A DNA stretch of 64,000 nucleotides from JAPLKB01 sp964429485 (GTDB taxonomy: Bacteria > Desulfobacterota > Syntrophorhabdia > Syntrophorhabdales > Syntrophorhabdaceae), in contig CAYSBW010000003.1 in the NCBI GenBank assembly GCA_964429485.1, positions 1-64,000 on the forward strand. The letters are read 5' to 3'. Every line of letters begins with the position of its first letter. Position 1 is the first letter of the stretch. Below the pieces are notes generated by a model that was given only the letters and a program-made list of their open reading frames with translations, made no database searches and was not told the DNA's origin. Shown here in pieces: positions 44,534-54,526 of the stretch. The position numbers were made by a program, and so were the translations under genes.

Positions 44534-46497
44534 ATGTCTCTAGATAGAAAAGTAGCGATAGTGGATCTTACATCAGGTAAGATCGATATAAAACCGATTC
44601 CCCTGNNNNNNNNNNGTTTCTTGGTGGTAGAGGACTTGCAGCTTATCTGCTTTACAAGTATTCAAAGCCCGGTTGCGATCCTTTGGGGCCGGATAATGCA
44701 GTTATTTTCAGCGCCGGCATCCTGGGTGGCATGCTTGCTTCAGCAGGCTCAAGAACAGACGTCATGACGAAAAATCCTCTTACAGGACTGCTCGGAAGCG
44801 GTAACTTTGGTGGATTCTTTGCGCCTGAACTGAGATTTGCAGGATTTGATCATATTGTTGCAATCGGAAAATCACCGAAACCTGTATATATATGGGTTCA
44901 TGATGGCGAAGTGGAAATAAGGGATGCAAAAAATCTGTGGGGAAAAACAGTTACAGAAGCACAGTGGGCAGTCAGAGAAGAACTTGGTGATCCTGATGTA
45001 AAATGTGCAGTCTGCGGTCCTGCCGGTGAGAAACTGGTAAGATATGCCAATGTTATGTCAGGCATAAAGAATGCCAACGGAAGAGGCGGCGGCGGCTGTA
45101 CAATGGGTTCTAAAAACCTTAAGATGGTTGCAGCACGTGGTACCATGGATATTAAAGTTGCATATCCAATGGAAGCCCTTGAGTTCGATAAGAGATATAT
45201 CTATCAGATAACAAGCGCAAAAGTAAACCAGACAATGGGTACACTGGGAACGCCTTTTATCTGGGGTGCAACAAACTCCTGGGGTGGCGTCAGAACAAAT
45301 AACTTCCAGTATAACCAGCTTACATACTGTGACGAAATAGAGCCTGAAAACATTGATGAATGGTCAAAAGAAAGCATAGGCAGTGAGTACAATATGACAG
45401 CATGTTTTGGTTGCCAGGTACACTGTCGCGCAAAATATAAAATTCCAGATACACCTCTTGCCCGTAAATGGGGACTTGTAGGTAAATATGATGAAGGTCC
45501 AGAATACACTTCTCAGGGCGCTTTCAACGGTGAACCGGGATGTACACATCTTGATACCCTTCTCATGGGCAACCACCTTGTTGACCAGTACGGCGTAGAC
45601 AACCTTGAAATTGGAAGCACAATTTCTTGGGCAATGGAACTCTATGAAGCAGGGATACTTACAAGTAAAGACACCGATGGCGTTGATTTACGGTTCGGAA
45701 ATGATGATGCAGTCATTGAAATGATTCACCACATATGCAAAAGAGATACACCCCTTGGAGATATTCTTGCAGAGGGTGGAATAAGGGCATCTGAAAAGAT
45801 CGGAAAAGACTCTTTCAGATATCTCATTCACATGAAGGGCATGCAGAATCTGCACTCCGATGAAAGAGCAACTCCGGCCCTTGCACTGAACCTTGCACTT
45901 GCATCAAGAGGTTCTGACCACTTGAGAAGCCGTCCGGCAATCGACCTTTACCATCTGCCGGTAGACGTTCTTAGAAGAATTTACAGCAGCCCCATTCCTT
46001 ATGATGGACCCTTAAGCTCTGATCATACTGAATATATTGGAAAACCGTGGCAGGTTGCATGGCATGAGAACTGCTACATGGCAGTAGACTGCCTTGGTAC
46101 CTGCAAGTACCACACAACATTCCTTGGCGCTACATTGCCTAACTTCGAAGACTGGTCAAAGGTTTTGCACTATAATATAGGACTTGAAATGACACCGAAG
46201 GAAATCTGGGAAGTAGCTGAAAGAGCAAATATGGTAGAGAGACTTTTCAATATAAGAGAAGGAATGAAGAAGGATGATCCCTATAAGGGTGAAATTCTTG
46301 CAGAGCGCTATTTTACCGAGGGCTGCAAACGTGGCGCACCGGATGTTATCGGAAAGAAAATTGACAAAGCAAAATTCATAGAAATGAGAGCATTGTTCTA
46401 CAAATACAAAGGTCTCGATGAAAATGGCGTACCTACAGCTGAGTCACTTAAGAAATACGGACTTGAAAATCTCGATAAAGAACCGTCCCGCATATAG
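44534..46497 (+). CDS. Tungsten/molybdenum aldehyde ferredoxin oxidoreductase (AOR), interrupted by an assembly gap
   Basis: A protein of about 650 residues. The start MSLDRKVAIVDLTSGKIDIK runs into ten N (44606-44615), after which the frame continues as FLGGRGLAAYLLYKYSKPG, the usual AOR segment. The frame changes across the N run, so its true length is not 10 but must equal 2 modulo 3. Further on, the [4Fe-4S] ligands are CFGCQVHC near 45403 and the late CLGTC near 46091. AORs hold a tungsto-bispterin and interconvert aldehydes and acids with ferredoxin; BamB of class II benzoyl-CoA reductase is in the same superfamily. A polyferredoxin gene follows. Confidence 0.9.
44606..44615. other. Assembly gap of unknown true length inside the AOR gene
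   Basis: Ten N residues. Reading frames before and after do not match across ten bases, while the protein is continuous, so the gap length is an estimate. A true gap of 11 or 14 bases would restore a plausible AOR sequence. Confidence 0.97.
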
Positions 46498-46525
46498 GGT
46501 GAGAGAACATAAAGGAGGAAACTAA

Positions 46526-47026
46526 ATGGAAGCAAAAGTTCTCATGATTAATCATGAAAAATGCACAGGCTGCAGAAGATGCGAGCTTGTTTGCTCAGTA
46601 TATCACGAAGGCGTTATAAATCCCAGTAAGGCAAGGATAAAAGTGGAAAAATGGGAATGGGAAGGGCTTTATATCCCCATGTCATGCCGCCAGTGCGTAG
46701 ATGCGCCCTGTATGAATGTATGCCCGGTCAAGGCAATTACGAGAGATGATGAACAGGGTCTGGTGTCTGTTGATAATGATATATGCATAGGCTGCCGTTC
46801 ATGTGTAGCAGTATGCCCCTTTGGTGCAATGAACTTCAACCCTGTTATGAAGAAAGTTTTCAAATGCGATCTTTGTGATGGCGAACCGCAGTGCGTGAAG
46901 TTCTGTGATATGAAGGCTGTGGATTTTGTTGATGTAAGAAGCGAAAGTCTGGTCAAGAAAAGAGATGCGGCATTCAAGATCTCAGAAGCAAAAAAACTTG
47001 GCGCAACAATACAGTATGAAGGCTAA
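46526..47026 (+). CDS. Four-cluster ferredoxin-like electron carrier (HycB/BamC-like)
   Basis: A 166-residue protein with cysteine sets CTGCRRCELVCS, CRQCVDAPCMNVCP, CIGCRSCVAVCP and CDLCDGEPQCVKFC, consistent with up to four [4Fe-4S] clusters. It resembles HycB, AOR-associated ferredoxins and BamC. It probably takes electrons from the AOR toward the HdrB-like and LUD subunits or to the ferredoxin pool. AAAGGAGG precedes the ATG. It is the last gene of the operon, followed by a terminator. Confidence 0.9.
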   Translation: MEAKVLMINHEKCTGCRRCELVCSVYHEGVINPSKARIKVEKWEWEGLYIPMSCRQCVDAPCMNVCPVKAITRDDEQGLVSVDNDICIGCRSCVAVCPFGAMNFNPVMKKVFKCDLCDGEPQCVKFCDMKAVDFVDVRSESLVKKRDAAFKISEAKKLGATIQYEG

Positions 47027-47045
47027 ATAGATATTGGTTATTTAT

Positions 47046-47078
47046 AAAAACCCCTCTTGGTTAATGCCGGAGGGGTTT
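47046..47078 (+). terminator. Intrinsic terminator of the AOR operon
   Basis: AAAACCCCTC (47047-47056) and GAGGGGTTTT (47070-47079), 13-base loop, then T-rich ATTTTATT. It lies 20 bases after the polyferredoxin stop. Confidence 0.9.
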
Positions 47079-47193
47079 TTATTTTATTGACAACGAACGC
47101 TAAAAATTTTGATCAAAGCTTATGTTCATTTTTTAAAACTGTAAGTCAAATTTAATAGCATTGAATGTATAATTTATGTTATATAAAAAATGC

Positions 47194-48066
47194 ATGTATT
47201 TTCAGGAACTCATATTTTCTCTGCAAAAATTTTGGTCTGAAAAGGGATGTATAGTTCAGCAACCCTATGATATGGAAGTAGGGGCCGGCACATTTCACCC
47301 CGGTACCTTTTTGAGATCCCTTGGCCCCGAACCATGGAATACTGCCTATGTTCAGCCTTCACGAAGACCTGCAGACGGAAGATACGGAGAAAATCCTAAC
47401 AGACTGCAGCACTATTACCAGTTTCAGGTTATTATGAAACCATCTCCGAAAGATATCCAGAATATGTATATTGACAGCCTGCGGAGTTTTGGCATAGATA
47501 CATCCAGCCATGATATACGTTTTGTTGAAGATGACTGGGAATCACCAACTCTTGGAGCGTGGGGGCTTGGATGGGAAGTATGGCTTGACGGAATGGAAAT
47601 AACCCAATTTACCTATTTCCAGCAAGTAGGAGGCATTAACCTTTCACCGATAACAATAGAAATTACCTATGGAATTGAAAGAATAGCCATGTATCTGCAG
47701 GATGTGGATAATGTATTTAATATCAAATGGAATAAAGACATCCTTTATGGAGATGTTTTTCTCGAACCTGAAAGAGAATTTTCTATTTATAACTTTGAAG
47801 AATCAGATCCTGATATTCTAAAAAGTTTATTTAATTACTATGAAGCGGAAGGGGAGAGAATTACAACAGGTAGAGGCCTTGTTTCCCCTGCCTATGATTT
47901 TTGTCTTAAATGCTCTCACTTATTCAACCTTCTTGACGCAAGAGGCGCTATAAGCGTTACAGAGCGTGCAAACTATATAGGAAGAGTCAGAAACCTCGCA
48001 AAGATCTGTGCGGAACTTTATGTTAAGAAAAGGGAAGACGCAGGGTTTCCGCTTTTAAAAAAATAG
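47194..48066 (+). CDS. glyQ: Glycyl-tRNA synthetase, alpha subunit
   Basis: A 290-residue catalytic subunit of the bacterial alpha2-beta2 enzyme. The core YFQELIFSLQKFWSEKGC, QQPYDMEVGAGTFHP, and GPEPWNTAYVQPSRRP are family-typical. It makes Gly-AMP and charges tRNA-Gly with GlyS. The ATG at 47194 fits the usual N-terminus (M-x-F-Q-x-L); an in-frame ATG at 47176 adds six atypical residues. No clear SD. Confidence 0.95.
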   Translation: MYFQELIFSLQKFWSEKGCIVQQPYDMEVGAGTFHPGTFLRSLGPEPWNTAYVQPSRRPADGRYGENPNRLQHYYQFQVIMKPSPKDIQNMYIDSLRSFGIDTSSHDIRFVEDDWESPTLGAWGLGWEVWLDGMEITQFTYFQQVGGINLSPITIEITYGIERIAMYLQDVDNVFNIKWNKDILYGDVFLEPEREFSIYNFEESDPDILKSLFNYYEAEGERITTGRGLVSPAYDFCLKCSHLFNLLDARGAISVTERANYIGRVRNLAKICAELYVKKREDAGFPLLKK

Positions 48067-48143
48067 TTTAGTTCTGGCTAAATAACTGATATAACCTTGA
48101 GTTGAATAATTAATTAAAAAATAAAAATACGAGGATTGTTAAA

Positions 48144-50216
48144 TTGAAAACGCTACTGCTTGAAATCGGTACCGAAGAGATTCCTGCAAGGTTTATTGAA
48201 CCTGAGAAAGGAGGTCTTTATAATCTTTTACAGGATTACCTTAATAATTCCAGAATTAACTTTGGTGAAATAAAGATACAGGCTACACCAAGGAGAATGA
48301 CAGCTTTCATTTCCGATGTTGCTGAAATCCAGACAGAAAGTGTAACATTGAAATACGGTCCTCCTCTGAACAGAGCCTTTGATGATTCTGGTTTTCCTAC
48401 AAAGGCTGCACAGGGTTTTGCAAAATCCCAGGGTGTTTGTGTAGAAGAGTTAACAAGAGCAGTGAAGGATAATGTGGAATTTATAGCATACACGAAAGTG
48501 GAAAAAGGGATGCCGGTAAAAGAAGTCCTTTCAAAACTATTTGTGGATGTAATTTCCCGCATACCTTTCCAGAAAAAAATGCGTTGGGGAAATGAAAGCT
48601 TTGAATATGCCAGACCAATACAATGGCTGCTTGCGTTTTTTGGTAACGAACCTGTTAAATTTACTATTGCTGATGTAGAAAGCGGGAAATATACCTATGG
48701 CCACAGATTTTTGTCGTCCGGCAGGATCGATGTTATGGATCCATCAGATTATATGGAAAAATTAAGAGCAAATTACATAGTCTTGAGTGAAGAAGAGCGG
48801 ATGAAAACAATCCTGCAGGGGATCAAAAGGATTGAAAGTGATGTTAAAGGTTATGCGATAAAAGATGATGATCTTACAAAAGAAATTATGAATATCACAG
48901 AATATCCGTACCCTCTGCGAGGTGAATTTGACGCAAAGTTTCTGGCTATACCCAAGGAAGTGCTTGTAAATGTGATGAAAAGTCACCAGCGTTATATCCC
49001 GATTATGGATGACCAGGGCCAACTAATTCCTTATTTTATTTTTTTCGCAAACACTGTACCTGTTGAGGACAAAAATGTTATTAGAGGCAATGAAAAAGTT
49101 TTACTGGCAAGACTTGCAGATGCCGGGTTTTTTTTCGAGGAAGACAGTAAAATATCTCTTTTTGATCTTTATGATCGTCTTTCGTCAATCGTCTATCATG
49201 TCAAGCTGGGTACATTAAAAGAAAAAACCGATAGAGTTACAGATATAGCAAAGCCCCTTTCTGTAATTCTCGGTTTTGAAGATTTAAAAAAAGTTGAAAG
49301 AGCGGCGAGGTTGATGAAAGTAGACCTCATGACGCACATGGTAGGCGAATTTCCGGAACTGCAGGGGGTAATGGGCAGAATATATGCGGGTTGCCAAGGG
49401 GAGGCTGAAGATGTTGCTCTGGCAATAGAAGAACATTACTTTCCTACAGGGGGCAATAGCAGCTTGCCTGAAACTCTTCTTGGTACAATTATAGGTATAG
49501 CTGACAAGATTGATTCACTTACATCCTTTTTTTCTGTAAAAATAATGCCGACCGGTAATCTTGATCCCTATGCGTTGAGACGGCAATGCCTGGGCATTAT
49601 AAAAATTGCAATTGATAAGAGGTTGTATATGCCTCTTGAAGAACTTATTGAAATTGCCTACAAGAGCGGTGATTATATCAAAAAGAGGATATCCCTTGAA
49701 GACACAAAGACAGCTCTTATTGATTTTATTGGGACACGCTTTAAATTTTCCATGATCGAGGAAGGGCATAACCAAGAATTTGTAGAAACTGTATTGCCAT
49801 ATACGACAGAGGATATTTACGACGGTTACGTAAGACTTGTTACTCTTGAAACACAGAAATCCATGGAAGATTTCAAAAAGCTCATGGTAGGATTCAAAAG
49901 AGCCTTTAATATAACAAAACAGATAACTGAAGACGTGGAGGTTAACCCATCTCTTTTTAAAGAAGTTCAGGAGCAGAGGCTCTTTGCAATCTATGAATCT
50001 AAAAAAGGCATGTTTTTTGATTTCATGCATGAAAAAAAATACGATGATGCCCTTTCCATCCTTGTTGGATTCAAAGAAGCAATTGATGATTTTTTTGACA
50101 AGGTTTTTGTCATGGATAAGGACGTTGCAATAAAAAACAACAGACTTGGTCTTTTAAAGAAGATAAAAGATATGTTTATGATGTTTGGTGATTTCTCAAA
50201 GATTCATTCAGACTGA
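48144..50216 (+). CDS. glyS: Glycyl-tRNA synthetase, beta subunit
   Basis: A 690-residue beta subunit of standard length, beginning MKTLLLEIGTEEIPARF from a TTG codon with GAGGA 9 bases upstream. Blocks such as VMKSHQRYIPI and the HD-domain region near residue 395 (THMVGEFPELQGVMG) match GlyS. It binds tRNA-Gly and completes the enzyme with GlyQ, 77 bases upstream. Confidence 0.96.
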   Translation: MKTLLLEIGTEEIPARFIEPEKGGLYNLLQDYLNNSRINFGEIKIQATPRRMTAFISDVAEIQTESVTLKYGPPLNRAFDDSGFPTKAAQGFAKSQGVCVEELTRAVKDNVEFIAYTKVEKGMPVKEVLSKLFVDVISRIPFQKKMRWGNESFEYARPIQWLLAFFGNEPVKFTIADVESGKYTYGHRFLSSGRIDVMDPSDYMEKLRANYIVLSEEERMKTILQGIKRIESDVKGYAIKDDDLTKEIMNITEYPYPLRGEFDAKFLAIPKEVLVNVMKSHQRYIPIMDDQGQLIPYFIFFANTVPVEDKNVIRGNEKVLLARLADAGFFFEEDSKISLFDLYDRLSSIVYHVKLGTLKEKTDRVTDIAKPLSVILGFEDLKKVERAARLMKVDLMTHMVGEFPELQGVMGRIYAGCQGEAEDVALAIEEHYFPTGGNSSLPETLLGTIIGIADKIDSLTSFFSVKIMPTGNLDPYALRRQCLGIIKIAIDKRLYMPLEELIEIAYKSGDYIKKRISLEDTKTALIDFIGTRFKFSMIEEGHNQEFVETVLPYTTEDIYDGYVRLVTLETQKSMEDFKKLMVGFKRAFNITKQITEDVEVNPSLFKEVQEQRLFAIYESKKGMFFDFMHEKKYDDALSILVGFKEAIDDFFDKVFVMDKDVAIKNNRLGLLKKIKDMFMMFGDFSKIHSD

Positions 50217-50296
50217 TAGGCTCAAACATCTGCAGGGAAAGCAAAAAAATAACAATCAAGGCTTTTGCAAAATATCATAATGCTGTTGTTCTGTAA

Positions 50297-51622
50297 TTAT
50301 CCTTCCCTGCGGAATATGGAAAAAAGCGAAAATCCTTTCCTTTTTTTGACAGAGACAACTTTACGTTCCTTTTCACCAATGTATATCTGCCTGGGACGGG
50401 ATATTTTGAATGGTACGGAGTCGTGCATTTCCTTCCAGTGGGCTATCCAGCCGGGCAGTCTGCCTATTACGAACATCACGGTGAACATGTTTGTAGGTAT
50501 GCCTATTTCTCTATAAATAATTCCGCTGTAAAAATCTACATTTGGATAGAGCTTTTTTTCTATAAAATAATCATCATGCAGGGCAGCATCTTCAAGCTCC
50601 ATGGCAATTTCAAAAAGAGGATCTTTTTCATGCTTCTTTTTAAGTAATTTGTGACACATGTTACGAATCAACAATGCCCTCGGATCATAGTTTTTATAAA
50701 CCCGATGGCCAAAGCCCATGAGGCGGAAGCTGTTTTCCTTGTCCTTGGCCATGTTTATGCAATCCTTCACGGAAATTCCCTGTCTGTATATCTGTTCGAG
50801 CATCTGTATAACCTGTTCGTTTGCACCGCCATGGAGAGGTCCCCAAAGGGCACATACTCCGGCACATACGGCTGAGTAGAGATTGACTTTACTGCTCCCC
50901 ACGAGTCTTACAGTTGAAGTGCTGCAATTTTGCTCATGATCAGCATGAATGATAAAAAGGGCGTTGAGAGCCTGTTCAATATCAGGATCAACTGCGTGCG
51001 GGCGATTAGGTTTGGCAAACATCATTGTAAGAAAATTTGCACAATATGAAAGTGTCGGATCAGGATATACAAGTGGTTCTCCGATTGATTTTTTGTAGGT
51101 GAAAGCTGCTATTGTCCTGATTGTGGAAATTAATCTGGCAACCATGATATTGAATGTTTCAGGATCCTGATCATCAACATAAAAAGAAGGGTAGTGAATT
51201 GCGAGAGAATTTATTGAAGAACTAAGCACAGCCATTGGATGGGCAGTAGAGGGCAAACCCTTGAAAAAACTGAGCATATTTTCATGTATGAGAGAATTTT
51301 CTTCAACTTTCTTTGAAAAAGCTGCCAGCTCATCCGGGCCGGGCAGTTCTCCGTATATAAGCAGATATGCTACTTCGAGAAAAGAAGTCTGTAAACCAAG
51401 TTGTTCAATAGGATAACCACGATAGCGTAGAATTCCTTTCTCACCGTCTATAAAAGTTATTGCACTTTTACAGGAACCGGTGTTTTGATAACCGGGGTCA
51501 AAAGTTATAAAACCAGTATCATTGCGGAGAGAAGATATATCAAGTCCTTTTTCACCCTCGCTCCCTGTGACTATTGGAATTCCATAGATTTTTTCTCCAA
51601 GATTTATTTCAGCCTTTGACAT
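50297..51622 (-). CDS. gltA: Citrate synthase
   Basis: A 441-residue Si-type citrate synthase. Catalytic histidines appear in the segment GPLHGGANEQ and in MGFGHRVYKNYDPRA; the catalytic Asp lies in the region of YPNVDFYSG near residue 360. It condenses acetyl-CoA and oxaloacetate. The gene symbol is by function. It is divergent from mltD, with a palindrome-rich intergenic region of 226 bases. In strict anaerobes it usually serves biosynthesis of glutamate. Confidence 0.93.
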   Translation of the reverse strand: MSKAEINLGEKIYGIPIVTGSEGEKGLDISSLRNDTGFITFDPGYQNTGSCKSAITFIDGEKGILRYRGYPIEQLGLQTSFLEVAYLLIYGELPGPDELAAFSKKVEENSLIHENMLSFFKGLPSTAHPMAVLSSSINSLAIHYPSFYVDDQDPETFNIMVARLISTIRTIAAFTYKKSIGEPLVYPDPTLSYCANFLTMMFAKPNRPHAVDPDIEQALNALFIIHADHEQNCSTSTVRLVGSSKVNLYSAVCAGVCALWGPLHGGANEQVIQMLEQIYRQGISVKDCINMAKDKENSFRLMGFGHRVYKNYDPRALLIRNMCHKLLKKKHEKDPLFEIAMELEDAALHDDYFIEKKLYPNVDFYSGIIYREIGIPTNMFTVMFVIGRLPGWIAHWKEMHDSVPFKISRPRQIYIGEKERKVVSVKKRKGFSLFSIFRREG

Positions 51623-51681
51623 TTTATACCCCGGGTTTTATTTTTATGTTTTGAAATAATTTGTCCTATTTTTTTACAGCA

Positions 51682-51714
51682 ATTATAATGTACTTTTTGT
51701 TAAATAAGTGTCAA
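51682..51714 (-). promoter_or_regulatory. Candidate citrate synthase promoter
   Basis: On the minus strand TTGACA (51709-51714) followed by TACATT (51687-51692) at 16-base spacing; a perfect TATAAT lies next to it (51682-51687) at 21-base spacing. Either could serve; the -35 is clear. Confidence 0.5.
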
Positions 51715-51729
51715 CAATTTTTTTAATGA

Positions 51730-51757
51730 GGATAAGAACTTATCCTGTGCAGGATAA
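51730..51757. repeat. Overlapping GGATAAG/TTATCC palindromes upstream of gltA
   Basis: GGATAAG-AA-CTTATCC (51730-51745) and TTATCCTG-TG-CAGGATAA (51740-51757) are both perfect and share their middle arm, so only one hairpin can form at a time. They lie 16 bases upstream of the gltA -35, a position for an operator. Confidence 0.7.
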
Positions 51758-51848
51758 TCTTTTCTGCTCAGGTTGATGAATGGACACAGATTCAAAAAAG
51801 GTCTTTACCCTTGACACCAAGGACTTCTTATTGATATCTATTAAGTAA

Positions 51849-53597
51849 ATGAAAAGTAAATTGAATATATTTAGCAGAAAAGACAATTTTTTTGTTTTTT
51901 TCTCTATATTGATTATCTTTCTTGGTTCCTCGGTATTTGCTGCGGAAAATATTTTTTCCAAAACCAATGATAAGGAAAATTGTAAGGAAGACAGGGCCGT
52001 ATTGGAAGGTTTTGATACTTCCAGTACACAGGAGAATAAAAGAGATAAGGAGAAGTACTACTTGTTGTCTGATAGAGATTGTGAAGACCTGTTGTCGGGG
52101 GTTTCCGGAAATGATGTTGAAAGGAAATTGCAGAAAATACGGGAGAACCTCCTGTCAAATAATGATGCAGACATTGACGAACCTTTAATTGATAAGAATA
52201 ATAATGTTCAGAACATTGGTATACCGCTTGTTTTCAACGATGCGGTAGAGCACTATATCCGTTATTTTACTACTACAAAGAAAGACCTTTTCAAGAGATG
52301 GATCAAAAGGAAAAAACATTATGCGCCCCTTGTCAAAGAGGTATTGAGAGAGAATGGCCTTCCCGAGGATCTGGTCTACCTGGCCATGATTGAGAGTGGT
52401 TTTAATCTGCAAGCATATTCTCCGATGAAAGCAGCAGGTCCATGGCAATTTATCCCTCAAACAGGCAAGAGATATGGCCTTGAAGTGAATCACTGGGTGG
52501 ATGAAAGGAGAGACATCAGGAAATCCACATTGGCTGCTGCACATTATCTCAAGGATTTGTTCGACCAATTCGGTTGCTGGTATCTTGCAGCAGCAGGTTA
52601 CAATGCAGGTGAAAACAGAATAGACAGACTGATCAGGAAACATGGTACAAAAGACTTTTGGGAATTGCGTGCATATAATACACTTCCCCGTGAGACAAGG
52701 GAATATGTTCCACAACTTATTGCTGCAGCAATCATTGCAAAGAATCCTGAAAAATATGGTTTAGGCATAATAGAAGATGTTCCGGCCTTTGAGTTTGTCA
52801 AAGAGACAATCCCTGGTGGAGTTCCTTTGAAAGTAGTTGCAAAGGCAGCGTCAGTAGATATACCTTCCATAAGGACACTTAACCCGGAAATAAGAAGGGG
52901 CATTACTCCTCCCGGCAAGGACTACAGAATCAAATTGCCTGCTGAAACTGATATTGATAATTTTAAGTTGTCTTTGACATCGGTTCTCAATGAAGAAAAA
53001 AGGGTTGTAAGAGTCATTCGTCACTTGACAAAACGACGGGATAACATAAGAAAAATTAGCAGAAAATATGGTGTGAGCAAAGAAGACATGGTTTTGGTTA
53101 ATGGCAGTCCCCTTAGATTGAAAAGTGGTGTGCCTGTCTATATTCCAGAATTTAATAAAATTGATGGCCGGGAAGAAGCTCTGGCTAAAAAAACAGAATT
53201 CAGACGGGAAACTGCCAGTGTTAACAAAAGAAGTATCAAAGATGTGCAAAAAATTGCTACTCATGTTGTACGTAAAGGGGATACTCTTTCAACCATAGCA
53301 GGTAAATATGGTGTTGATGTAAGTACACTGAAACATATTAACCAGTTGAAATCCGATCACATAAACAGGGGTAAGAAACTTGCTCTTGTGAGTTACAGCA
53401 AAAAAACAACTGCAGGTTCAAAAGCAAGATATCACTATGTCGGCAAGGGGGACACTCTTTCTCTGATAGCCAGGAAATATGGAAAGAGTATAAGAGCCAT
53501 CAGGAGTATGAACAAATTGAAAAGCAATAATATAAAAGAAGGTATGAAGTTGCGTGTGTCATCTTCTTCGATTATATTAGTGCAGGATGCTGCCTGA
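51849..53597 (+). CDS. mltD: Membrane-bound lytic murein transglycosylase D-like with LysM repeats
   Basis: A 582-residue exported protein with a signal peptide (about residues 12-32). The SLT domain (about 155-300) has the catalytic Glu in MIESGFN, the KAAGPWQFIPQTGKRYGL motif and AGYNAGENRI. The C-terminal half has one degenerate and two clear LysM motifs (VRKGDTLSTIAGKYG and VGKGDTLSLIARKYG), which bind peptidoglycan. It cuts glycan strands to 1,6-anhydro muropeptides. No Cys follows the signal, so it is not a lipoprotein. The RBS is weak. Confidence 0.93.
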   Translation: MKSKLNIFSRKDNFFVFFSILIIFLGSSVFAAENIFSKTNDKENCKEDRAVLEGFDTSSTQENKRDKEKYYLLSDRDCEDLLSGVSGNDVERKLQKIRENLLSNNDADIDEPLIDKNNNVQNIGIPLVFNDAVEHYIRYFTTTKKDLFKRWIKRKKHYAPLVKEVLRENGLPEDLVYLAMIESGFNLQAYSPMKAAGPWQFIPQTGKRYGLEVNHWVDERRDIRKSTLAAAHYLKDLFDQFGCWYLAAAGYNAGENRIDRLIRKHGTKDFWELRAYNTLPRETREYVPQLIAAAIIAKNPEKYGLGIIEDVPAFEFVKETIPGGVPLKVVAKAASVDIPSIRTLNPEIRRGITPPGKDYRIKLPAETDIDNFKLSLTSVLNEEKRVVRVIRHLTKRRDNIRKISRKYGVSKEDMVLVNGSPLRLKSGVPVYIPEFNKIDGREEALAKKTEFRRETASVNKRSIKDVQKIATHVVRKGDTLSTIAGKYGVDVSTLKHINQLKSDHINRGKKLALVSYSKKTTAGSKARYHYVGKGDTLSLIARKYGKSIRAIRSMNKLKSNNIKEGMKLRVSSSSIILVQDAA

Positions 53598-53662
53598 AAA
53601 TGTATCAGGTAAATATCAGACAAATTTCCAATTTGTAGAAACACTCAGTGAACCCGAAAAAG

Positions 53663-54526
53663 TCAGTTAACAGCTTTAAACCACACGTTCATGCTTTCAA
53701 TATTACCGGAAATATTGGTATTGTTTTTTAATCTACCTCCATACTTATAACCCAGTTTGGCAAAAATAATATTTATTCCCGCAGATGCTGCCCGCGAAAT
53801 TGTATATGTTGTTTTTATTTTCTGCTTTTTCATTTCTTTTTCCATTTGCAGGAGCAGATGGCAGCCAAAACTATTTTTTTGCCATTGAGGAAGTGTTGCA
53901 AAGTCTGTCATTTCTGCATTTAAAGAGGAATTGTCAATTTCAGCTGAAGAAAGTGATATCAAATATTTGTTCCGTTCAACTGCAAAATAAACAACATTAT
54001 TTTTCATTGTATCCAGTAAATATTCAGGATCGTAAATGGGGAAGGGATAGGTAGGAAATACGGCCTTGTATATTGATGTCATCTCCTCAATATCATTTTG
54101 TTTACAACGGCGAAGTATAAATTGATCTGTGTCAAAAGGTACAACAGGCTCTCCGGATTTTTCTAATGCGAGATTAAGGATGCTGTCCATATTATCAATA
54201 TCTGTTTCTAAAGAGCGCTGTTCATATAGATAAAAACTCATAAATAAACCTTTGTCGGAACCATTGTAAAAGCCTGGAACCGAAGCTTCCTCTATGTAAC
54301 CGGCGCTGATGAATTGCTTGTAATACCTGGAAGGTATTTTGGCGAATATTTTTGAGTAATTAAAATATTTTGCCCTTTCAATAAGATTCACGGGTAGACT
54401 TTCTGTTGCATTTTTTCCGGGTTTTAATAGATATATCCTGTCATTGTAGTACCCGTGCTGTATGATTGATCCACAGGGTAGGATTTCTATTTTATCAGGT
54501 GCATAATAGTTCATGAAATATATCAA
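53663..54526 (-). CDS. ablB: Beta-lysine N6-acetyltransferase
   Basis: A 287-residue protein with a C-terminal GNAT domain (about 130-285). It overlaps ablA by 4 bases (ATGA), the known ablAB arrangement. AblB acetylates the epsilon-amino group of beta-lysine to give N-epsilon-acetyl-beta-lysine, a compatible solute first found in methanogenic archaea and present in some bacteria. The segment YPFPIYDPEYLLDTM and the later SRAASAGINIIFAKLGY are typical. The match is by context and overall layout. Confidence 0.85.
   Translation of the reverse strand: MIYFMNYYAPDKIEILPCGSIIQHGYYNDRIYLLKPGKNATESLPVNLIERAKYFNYSKIFAKIPSRYYKQFISAGYIEEASVPGFYNGSDKGLFMSFYLYEQRSLETDIDNMDSILNLALEKSGEPVVPFDTDQFILRRCKQNDIEEMTSIYKAVFPTYPFPIYDPEYLLDTMKNNVVYFAVERNKYLISLSSAEIDNSSLNAEMTDFATLPQWQKNSFGCHLLLQMEKEMKKQKIKTTYTISRAASAGINIIFAKLGYKYGGRLKNNTNISGNIESMNVWFKAVN

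Noticed and set aside
44534..44767. Short separate gene at the start of the AOR region
   Set aside because: The first 24 codons are the AOR N-terminus; the rest is an out-of-frame reading caused by the ten N.
53616..53640. ACAAATT-TCC-AATTTGT hairpin between mltD and ablB
   Set aside because: Short AT-rich stem with no T-run on either strand; not called a terminator.
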